Shown one piece after another: positions 1 to 4,230 of a DNA stretch of 5,219 bases; the stretch's first letter is position 1; every line of letters starts with the position of its first letter. The notes under the pieces are model-generated. The model was not told the DNA's origin. It ran no database searches and saw only the letters and a list, made by a program, of their open reading frames with translations. Source of the DNA: Spirochaetales bacterium (GTDB lineage Bacteria > Spirochaetota > Spirochaetia > DSM-27196 > SLST01); contig SLST01000145.1 of assembly GCA_007130265.1 (NCBI GenBank), positions 1 through 5,219 on the forward strand, written 5' to 3'. The position numbers and the translations under genes were made by a program.

Positions 1-20
1 CACTCAGTCGTCAATCCTTG

Positions 21-40
21 TATATATTTTATTATATATA
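21..40. repeat. AT-only inverted repeat, 7-bp arms
   Basis: Positions 21-27 (TATATAT) are the exact reverse complement of 34-40 (ATATATA), separated by six bases. The repeat is built only from A and T, so the match is partly a result of low complexity. It may simply mark easily melted promoter DNA and not a protein-binding site. Confidence 0.35.
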
Positions 41-68
41 GTATACGTCAGAATACCACGAGAGTAAA
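40..68 (-). promoter_or_regulatory. Possible leftward sigma70-type promoter
   Basis: On the minus strand a -35-like TTTACT (63-68) is followed after exactly 17 bp by a -10-like TATACT (40-45). This spacing matches the two better-supported promoters at 798-826 and 2186-2214. The 8-mer GACGTATA overlapping this -10 box also overlaps the -10 box of the 2186-2214 promoter. Transcription would leave the window to the left, presumably to serve a gene not seen here. No ATG lies six bases after the -10 box, unlike at the other two sites. In such AT-rich DNA a chance match is likely. Confidence 0.25.
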
Positions 69-77
69 GGGTCTGCT

Positions 78-791
78 TCACATTCCGCTCAGACTTGAAA
101 GCCCTCCGTCGACCCCGAGTACCTGTCCGGTTATCCAGCTTGTCTCAGGCGAGAGCAGAAAGGTGATCGCCGCGGCCTGGTCCTCCGGAGTGCCGACGCG
201 CTTGAGCGGATGGCGCTCCGCGGAGCTTGCCCGCTTCCTGTCGTTGTCGAGGAGCCGACTCGCGAGCGGTGTGTCCGTGAGCGAGGGGGAGACGACATTC
301 ACCCGTACATTCTTTGCCGCGAGCTCAGCCGCCAGTGATCGCGCGAGGCCCGTCACCGCGCTCTTCGCCGCGGCGATCGACGCGTGGAAACTCATACCCG
401 TACTCGCGGCAACACTGCCCATCAGCACGACGCTCGCTCCCTCATCCGCGACGAGCGCCGGGAGTACCTTCTGAAGCACTCGAACCGCGCCGAGTACGTT
501 GACGTTGTAGTCGTCCTCGAATACCGAAAGCTTCAGCCCGCGGAAGGGGGCGAGCGAGATCGATCCCGGGGCGTAGAGCAGGCCGTCGAGGTTCGAGGGT
601 GCCTCGAGATCATCGGGGAGATCACTCGTGACGTCGACGCGACGGTACTCGATGTGTTGCCGCTCGGGTTCCGGAATGGAGTCGGGTTCGGATCGTCGGC
701 TCCACACGATGACCTCATGTCCTGCGGCCACCAGTCGCCGAGTCGCCGCAAGGCCAATTCCGCTTGTTCCGCCTACTACCAGGTATTTCAT
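78..791 (-). CDS. Short-chain dehydrogenase/reductase (SDR) with atypical active site
   Basis: This is a cytoplasmic classical-type SDR of 237 residues, a normal length for the family, expected to use NAD(P)H on an unknown substrate. The N-terminus carries the Rossmann motif GGTSGIG (7-13). The arginines after the second strand (WSRR, ending at residue 33) suggest NADP(H) preference. D53 (VDVT), N98 (NVNVLG) and S126 (MGSVAAS) occupy the usual cofactor and active-site positions, and the C-terminus has the typical ITGQVLGVDGG. The oddity is the YxxxK motif: lysine 143 is present in IAAAK, but residue 139 is isoleucine (codon ATC, 375-377) instead of tyrosine. Either catalysis differs or the protein is non-catalytic. 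I chose ATG at 791 because it puts the Rossmann strand at the usual distance and sits six bases after a -10 box. An in-frame GTG at 806 would add five residues but has no ribosome binding site. Confidence 0.9.
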   Translation of the reverse strand: MKYLVVGGTSGIGLAATRRLVAAGHEVIVWSRRSEPDSIPEPERQHIEYRRVDVTSDLPDDLEAPSNLDGLLYAPGSISLAPFRGLKLSVFEDDYNVNVLGAVRVLQKVLPALVADEGASVVLMGSVAASTGMSFHASIAAAKSAVTGLARSLAAELAAKNVRVNVVSPSLTDTPLASRLLDNDRKRASSAERHPLKRVGTPEDQAAAITFLLSPETSWITGQVLGVDGGLSSLSGM

Positions 792-797
792 CGACTG

Positions 798-826
798 AAT
801 ATACACTTTGGAGTTTTAAGAGTTAA
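798..826 (-). promoter_or_regulatory. Promoter for the SDR gene, predicted leaderless
   Basis: On the minus strand TTAACT (821-826) and TATATT (798-803) are separated by exactly 17 bp, and ATG follows six bases after the -10 box, at 791. Transcription would normally start about seven bases past the -10 box, that is on the A of the ATG. No Shine-Dalgarno sequence precedes the ATG. The promoter overlaps the last codons and stop of the upstream DUF4230-like gene. It would let the SDR be expressed independently of the genes upstream. The call is from sequence pattern only. Confidence 0.5.
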
Positions 827-836
827 GCGAAAACTC
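811..836. repeat. Inverted repeat around the -35 box of the SDR promoter
   Basis: GAGTTTT (811-817) and AAAACTC (830-836) are perfect 7-bp inverted repeats separated by 12 bases, and the -35-like hexamer (821-826) lies within the loop. The position suits a regulator operator. As a transcript hairpin in the leftward direction it is AT-rich and has no T-run after it, so it is a poor terminator candidate. It also covers the 3' end and stop codon of the upstream gene. Confidence 0.35.
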
Positions 837-1598
837 AGGCGCCGCACGGCCCGCTTCCTCGAAACGCACCTCCGCGAAGCCCGCCTGCAGGAACAATGCA
901 CGGAGAAAAGCTTCGCCGTTCGCGCGGGCGGTTGCCAGCACCTCTTCCAGCACCGCGTCCGGGATGAGCTCGCTGCGGACGAACTCCGCCACCCGGCGCC
1001 ACCCATCCGGGCTCAGCGCAACCTCCGGATAGGGGTATGCAGACGGGCGGATGTCTTCCACCGAGACGTCGACTATCTTCGGCGGGTCGAGCGTTACGAC
1101 TGCGCGCAGCGTTCTCGTGTCGGACCCGTGTACCTGTTCTATCACGATCTCGCGAACCCCGGAGTCGAAATCGTAGCCGGCGGTTACGATGAGGGTGACC
1201 ACCACGAAGTCGAACGTTCCCCCGGACGAGGTCAGCCGTATGTCCGAGGCGAGGTTGTAGGCCCGAAGGTAGAGGTGTTCGTCCGGAGTCAGGATATCCT
1301 CCGGCTCGGCGTTCGACCCGCGGAGCTTGCGCAGGACCTCGTTCAGCGAGACGCCGGGCGGCAGGTAGTCGTACGGGAAGACTGAGCGGTGGAAGTAACG
1401 AACCGTCGCCAGGCTCGAGAGCTCCCTGATCTCCTCCAGGGTGATCGACGACGAGGCGAAACGATGCGACGCGTGCAGGCGAAGGAGCGGCAATCCGGGA
1501 ATCAGCTGGCGGCCGAACGCGTTCGTGAAGAGGAGGAGGGCGAGTCCGGTGACGACCATGGCCGCGACCGGGACCATCATGCGGCGGGCCCACCTCAT
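816..1598 (-). CDS. Membrane-anchored DUF4230-like protein, diverged paralogue of the upstream lipoprotein
   Basis: The 260-residue product has a basic N-terminus (MRWARR) and one hydrophobic segment at about 8-25, with no obvious cleavage site, so it is probably anchored in the inner membrane with its bulk outside. Residues about 51-247 resemble the domain of the neighbouring lipoprotein. VTAGYDF (138-144) matches VRAGIDL there, VTLDPPKI (168-175) matches VRMPAPAI, and a C-terminal ALFLQAGFAEVRF (235-247) matches GLLAMAGFRDVVF. The central part is longer than in the neighbour, with an insertion of roughly residues 75-125. The start overlaps the upstream stop as ATGA (1595-1598) and has a GAGGAGG Shine-Dalgarno four bases upstream, so translation is probably coupled. 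Another in-frame ATG at 1580 is less well supported. The biochemical function is unknown; I infer that the two proteins act together at the envelope. Confidence 0.8.
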   Translation of the reverse strand: MRWARRMMVPVAAMVVTGLALLLFTNAFGRQLIPGLPLLRLHASHRFASSSITLEEIRELSSLATVRYFHRSVFPYDYLPPGVSLNEVLRKLRGSNAEPEDILTPDEHLYLRAYNLASDIRLTSSGGTFDFVVVTLIVTAGYDFDSGVREIVIEQVHGSDTRTLRAVVTLDPPKIVDVSVEDIRPSAYPYPEVALSPDGWRRVAEFVRSELIPDAVLEEVLATARANGEAFLRALFLQAGFAEVRFEEAGRAAPEFSLNS

Positions 1599-2179
1599 CG
1601 GGCCTCCTCGCGGGCACCGGCCGGGACAAACACGACGTCGCGGAACCCTGCCATGGCGAGCAGCCCGCGGATGATCTGCCTCGCGTTTGCCTCCGCCTCC
1701 GTGAGAATGCCGCGGCCGACTGCCTCCGCCGCGATACGCTCCTTCGCATGCTCGAGCCGGTCGCTGATCTCGAGCAGCCCGATTCGAGCGCCCTGCTCCC
1801 GGAGGAAGTACTCGCTGATCGTCGTCTCGTCGGCGTCGACGCTCATAATGGCTGGCGCCGGCATGCGCACCGCTATCCGGTCCGCAGCAGACCGGTCCAC
1901 CTCGAGCTCAAGGCCTTCCGAGAGGTCGATGCCTGCGCGAACCCGGATATCAACGGAAAAGAGCACGGCGCGGTCGACGGTTTTGATGAAAAGGAAGCTG
2001 CGTTCCTCGCCGAAGTAGACGAGATCGCGGTAGACATGCTCGTACGTGTGCAGCTCGAGAACCGACTCGAGCTGCCGCTCGAGCCGGACCACCTCGGCAT
2101 TGGACACCGGCGCGCACCCCGACCCCGCGAATAGCAGCGCGAGACCGAGCAGGGTGGCCGGTAACCTCAGCCGGGACAT
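1595..2179 (-). CDS. DUF4230-like predicted lipoprotein
   Basis: The 194-residue product starts with a basic n-region (MSRLRL), a hydrophobic core and FAGSGC, with Cys22 the likely lipidation site. The -3 glycine makes the lipobox loose, which is tolerated in spirochaetes. Residues about 27-186 fit the DUF4230 pattern as I know it: an N-terminal strand region (TYEHVYRDLVY, 45-55), FIKTVDRAVLFSVDIRVRAG (64-83) followed by IDL, the conserved-looking MPAPAIMSVDAD (106-117), then a helix (residues 127-172) rich in E, A and R leading to LLAMAGFRDVVF (173-184). The function of this domain is not established. The gene follows the ABC importer after 60 bp and overlaps the next gene by four bases. ATG at 2179 is chosen because it gives the signal peptide and sits six bases after a -10 box; there is no Shine-Dalgarno. 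The family assignment is from memory of the motif pattern. Confidence 0.82.
   Translation of the reverse strand: MSRLRLPATLLGLALLFAGSGCAPVSNAEVVRLERQLESVLELHTYEHVYRDLVYFGEERSFLFIKTVDRAVLFSVDIRVRAGIDLSEGLELEVDRSAADRIAVRMPAPAIMSVDADETTISEYFLREQGARIGLLEISDRLEHAKERIAAEAVGRGILTEAEANARQIIRGLLAMAGFRDVVFVPAGAREEAR
1603..1609 (-). promoter_or_regulatory. Shine-Dalgarno sequence for the second DUF4230-like gene
   Basis: GAGGAGG on the minus strand lies four bases before the ATG at 1598, inside the last codons of the upstream lipoprotein gene. The spacing is slightly short but the sequence is strong, which supports this start over the downstream in-frame ATG at 1580. Confidence 0.6.
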
Positions 2180-2185
2180 GCGGAC

Positions 2186-2214
2186 ACTATACGTCCCGGC
2201 ACGCGGCGGGACAA
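2186..2214 (-). promoter_or_regulatory. Promoter for the DUF4230-like gene pair, predicted leaderless
   Basis: On the minus strand TTGTCC (2209-2214) and TATAGT (2186-2191) are exactly 17 bp apart, and the ATG at 2179 follows six bases after the -10 box. The predicted transcription start therefore falls on or within a base or two of the start codon, and no Shine-Dalgarno sequence is present. This is the same layout as upstream of the SDR gene. It separates expression of the lipoprotein pair from the transporter genes, although readthrough from the transporter is also possible. Confidence 0.55.
2193..2212. repeat. Inverted repeat within the promoter spacer (operator or weak terminator)
   Basis: GTCCCG and CGGGAC form perfect 6-bp arms (2193-2198 and 2207-2212) around an 8-base loop. 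The repeat occupies most of the spacer between the -35 and -10 boxes and overlaps the -35 box, a typical place for a repressor or MerR-type activator site. A second pairing, GGAC with GTCC (2182-2185 and 2193-2196), brackets the -10 box. As a terminator for the transporter operon it lacks a T-run. In GC-rich DNA a 6-bp dyad can be chance. Confidence 0.35.
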
Positions 2215-2239
2215 GGCGCTGATCTCGTCCTATCCCTTC

Positions 2240-3133
2240 CTATCCTTTCACCGATCCGAGCATTGCACCCTTGACGAAGTGCTTCTGCAGGAAGGGGTAG
2301 AGCAACAGGATCGGCACGGTCGCGACGATCGTCGTCGCGTACTTGATGGTGTCGGCGATGCGCTCGTGGTCGCCGAGATCGCCGGCCGCTTCGCCTCCCA
2401 TCATCGTGTCCGCCATGTTGCCGATCAGGATCTCGCGCAGGATGAGCGACATCGGGAACTTGAGCCGGTCGCGCAGGAAGATCATCACGAAGAACCAGCC
2501 GTTCCACCGGGCCACACCGTAGAAGAGCACCATGGTAGCTACGACCGGCTTGGCGACCGGCAGGATGATTCGAAAGAGAATAGTGAAGTCGTTCGCGCCG
2601 TCCATCTTCGCCGACTCTTCGAGGCTGTCCGGTATCGTGAGGAAGTAGGTGCGCATGATGATCATGTTGAAGGTGGAGATCGCGAATCCCAGGATGACCG
2701 ACCAGTACGTGTTCATCAGGCCGAGTCCCCGCACCGTCAGGAAGAAGGGGATGAGCCCACGGTCGAAGAGCATCGTCACGATCGCCATGATCATGAGCGC
2801 CTTCTTCCAGTAGACGTTTTTGCGTGACAGGACATAGGCGGCGAACGAAGTCATGATCAGGTTCACTGTCGTGCCGACCGCCACGAGGTAGATCGAGTTG
2901 AAGAAGCTGCGGATGATCATCGGGTTGTTGAAAACCATCCGGTACGCCGCGGTGCTGAACCCGAGCGGCAAAATGATGGGCCCTGTGTGCCGCATGAGCT
3001 CGAACCCGTCGCTCAGCGACGCTGCCGCGACGTAGTAGAGCGGATAGAGCATGATGATGCAGAGGAAGGAGAGAAACAGCGTATTCGACGCATCGAATAC
3101 GTTCTCTCCAATCGTCTTCTTGCCTACTGTCAT
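2240..3133 (-). CDS. Carbohydrate ABC transporter permease, LplC type
   Basis: The product is an inner-membrane permease of 297 residues, one half of a CUT1-family sugar importer; the length is normal. Hydrophobic segments lie at about 18-38, 76-100, 110-132, 142-163, 190-206 and 262-281, consistent with six transmembrane helices. The cytoplasmic EAA loop that docks the ATPase is clear: E173-S-A, then G179, I189, L191 and P192, within ESAKMDGANDF. SLSDGFELMRHTGPIILPLGFS (39-60) and the ending FVKGAMLGSVKG are typical of LplC/YtcP-like proteins. The ATG at 3133 has a strong Shine-Dalgarno seven bases upstream. It lies 17 bp after the LplB-type permease stop, so the two are surely co-transcribed and form the heterodimeric channel. 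The substrate cannot be read from the sequence; family members handle oligosaccharides or uronate oligomers. The gene ends with TAG, 60 bp before the next gene. Confidence 0.95.
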   Translation of the reverse strand: MTVGKKTIGENVFDASNTLFLSFLCIIMLYPLYYVAAASLSDGFELMRHTGPIILPLGFSTAAYRMVFNNPMIIRSFFNSIYLVAVGTTVNLIMTSFAAYVLSRKNVYWKKALMIMAIVTMLFDRGLIPFFLTVRGLGLMNTYWSVILGFAISTFNMIIMRTYFLTIPDSLEESAKMDGANDFTILFRIILPVAKPVVATMVLFYGVARWNGWFFVMIFLRDRLKFPMSLILREILIGNMADTMMGGEAAGDLGDHERIADTIKYATTIVATVPILLLYPFLQKHFVKGAMLGSVKG

Positions 3134-3140
3134 ATGTATA

Positions 3141-3148
3141 CTCCCTCC
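3141..3148 (-). promoter_or_regulatory. Shine-Dalgarno sequence for the LplC-type permease
   Basis: GGAGGGAG on the minus strand lies seven bases before the ATG at 3133, in the 17-bp gap between the permease genes. It fixes the start and contrasts with the two downstream genes that have no such site. Confidence 0.75.
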
Positions 3149-3150
3149 GC

Positions 3151-4131
3151 CTACCAGAGACTCGTGTCGTTCACGCGACGGCTGATGGCGTTCGCGGTGA
3201 CGATGAGCGTCAGGTTGATTACCGAGTTGAACAGCCCAACCGCTGTAGCATAGCTCCAGGCGAATTCCTGGAGTCCTTTCCGGTACACGAACGATGCAAT
3301 GACGTCCGCGGTCTCGTAGATCGCCGGATTGTACAGAAGGATGATCTTCTCGAATCCAACATTCATCATCTGACCCATGCGAAGGATCAAAAGCACAATG
3401 ATCGTGGGCACAATGGACGGGAGGGTGATGGAAGTGAGCTTTCGGAACCGGCCGGCTCCGTCAATAGTCGCGGCCTCATAAAGCTCAGGGTCAATCGCCG
3501 AGAGGGCGGCGAGGTAGATGATCGACCCCCAGCCTGCCTGCTGCCAGATCTCGCTTGCGATGTAGATTGGCCGGAAGTACCGCGGGTCCTGGAAGAATGC
3601 GATCCGCGTTCCTCCCGCCATCGCGATCAGGTCGTTGAAGAAGCCGCGTGACGCGGAGAAGTTGAGGATGAGCCCTGCGACGACGACCAGCGAGATGAAA
3701 TGGGGCAGATACGTGAGGCTCTGGACCGTGCGCTTGAACGGGGCACTCCTGATCTCGTTCAGGAGCAGGGCGAGGATGATCGGCGCGGGGAATCCCCATA
3801 TGAGGTTGAGCACGCTGATCGTGATCGTGTTCCGGATGAGACGGACGAAGTAGAACGAGGAGAAGAACTGCTGGAAGTACTGGAAGCCGACCCAGGGACT
3901 GCCCGCAACCCCGAGCCCGGGTGAATAGCGCTGGAACGAGATGACCAGGCCGTACATGGGAACGTAGTAGAATATGATGTAGAAGGCGATCACCGGGATC
4001 GCCATCAGATAGACGTAGCGGTTTCGAAGCAGATCCTTGAGCAGCATCGCTCCGTACCCGCGCTGCCCCATGCGTGGTCTGACCTGCAGGAGCTCAACGG
4101 CGTCCGTGCCTGGCGCATTGATCGATTTCAT
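3151..4131 (-). CDS. Carbohydrate ABC transporter permease, LplB type
   Basis: This 326-residue inner-membrane protein is the partner permease of the downstream LplC-type subunit. A 35-residue cytoplasmic tail precedes the first membrane segment (about 39-62, with YYVPMYGLVISFQRY just after, a hallmark of LplB proteins). Further hydrophobic segments lie at about 102-124, 142-158, 198-213, 239-255 and 296-316. The EAA loop is intact: E219-A-A, G225, I235, L237 and P238, in YEAATIDGAGRFRK. The C-terminal NDTSLW resembles the usual SLW ending of the family. ATG at 4131 is preceded by GAGGGA at a short distance; later in-frame methionines at 21 and 29 are possible but less likely. It follows the binding-protein gene after 97 bp containing a strong stem-loop. 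Together with the binding protein it would import an unidentified sugar or oligosaccharide, using an ATPase encoded elsewhere. Confidence 0.95.
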   Translation of the reverse strand: MKSINAPGTDAVELLQVRPRMGQRGYGAMLLKDLLRNRYVYLMAIPVIAFYIIFYYVPMYGLVISFQRYSPGLGVAGSPWVGFQYFQQFFSSFYFVRLIRNTITISVLNLIWGFPAPIILALLLNEIRSAPFKRTVQSLTYLPHFISLVVVAGLILNFSASRGFFNDLIAMAGGTRIAFFQDPRYFRPIYIASEIWQQAGWGSIIYLAALSAIDPELYEAATIDGAGRFRKLTSITLPSIVPTIIVLLILRMGQMMNVGFEKIILLYNPAIYETADVIASFVYRKGLQEFAWSYATAVGLFNSVINLTLIVTANAISRRVNDTSLW

Positions 4132-4134
4132 ACT

Positions 4135-4140
4135 TCCCTC
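4135..4140 (-). promoter_or_regulatory. Shine-Dalgarno sequence for the LplB-type permease
   Basis: GAGGGA on the minus strand ends three bases before the ATG at 4131. The spacing is short, with GAGG seven to ten bases from the A of the ATG if counted from its first bases. It is a moderate ribosome binding site that supports this start. Confidence 0.5.
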
Positions 4141-4171
4141 GTCGTCATTTCTGCGGTCTCGCCTGAGCCGT

Positions 4172-4208
4172 GAGGCGACGCCGCACGCAGATGCGCGCGG
4201 CGTGCCTC
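4172..4208 (-). promoter_or_regulatory. Intercistronic GC-rich stem-loop after the binding-protein gene
   Basis: In the leftward transcript GAGGC (4204-4208) pairs with GCCTC (4172-4176) and CGCCGC (4197-4202) pairs with GCGGCG (4179-4184), with a one-against-two bulge between. The interior can add a G-U pair and three further GC pairs, leaving a 4-base loop. No T-run follows, so it is not a standard terminator. Its place between a binding-protein gene and its permease genes suits an mRNA-stabilising or partial-attenuation element, which in other importers raises binding protein over permease. TCGCCT and AGGCGA at 4159-4164 and 4173-4178 offer a competing smaller hairpin. Confidence 0.5.
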
Positions 4209-4214
4209 GGATGC

Positions 4215-4230
4215 AGCTGAAGCTTCAGCT
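4215..4230. repeat. Perfect 16-bp palindrome across the stop of the binding-protein gene
   Basis: AGCTGAAGCTTCAGCT reads the same on both strands, and its left-transcript start includes the last two bases of the TAG stop (4229-4231). As RNA it forms a 6-bp stem with a 4-base loop, directly ahead of the larger stem-loop at 4172-4208. It could be part of the same mRNA 3'-end structure or a DNA-binding site. Confidence 0.55.

Larger units (their letters stand above)
1..77. other. AT-rich intergenic region downstream of the SDR gene
   Basis: This stretch follows the TGA stop of the SDR gene and is strikingly AT-rich between about 15 and 50, against GC-rich surroundings. It contains an AT-only inverted repeat (21-27 and 34-40) and a possible leftward promoter. 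There is no GC-rich hairpin followed by a T-run, so no intrinsic terminator for the SDR gene can be called. No open reading frame is supported, and the next gene probably begins beyond the left edge. Confidence 0.6.

Noticed and set aside
71..94. GTCTG/CAGAC inverted repeat at the end of the SDR gene as a terminator
   Set aside because: The arms are only 5 bp with a 14-base loop, no T-run follows, and one arm is coding sequence.
804..806. GTG start for the SDR gene, adding five residues
   Set aside because: No Shine-Dalgarno precedes it, it lies only one base from the -10 box on its upstream side, and the ATG at 791 gives the usual N-terminus directly before the Rossmann strand.
384..1385. 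Long plus-strand open frame of 333 codons spanning the SDR and DUF4230-like genes
   Set aside because: It is antisense to two well-supported genes, crosses their boundary, and its translation is rich in Arg, Glu and His with no recognisable domain. Long open antisense frames are common in GC-rich DNA.
835..1749. Minus-strand open frame of 304 codons in another phase over the DUF4230-like pair
   Set aside because: Its translation is dominated by Arg, Pro and Gly, and it overlaps two genes that have signal or anchor sequences, a coupled start and family-like motifs.
2193..2212. Intrinsic terminator of the transporter operon
   Set aside because: The 6-bp GC dyad is not followed by a T-run in the leftward direction and it sits inside a better-matched promoter, so an operator is the more likely reading.
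2279..2827. Plus-strand open frame of 182 codons opposite the LplC-type permease
   Set aside because: The opposite strand encodes an intact permease with an EAA loop; the antisense product is a charged low-complexity sequence with no domain.
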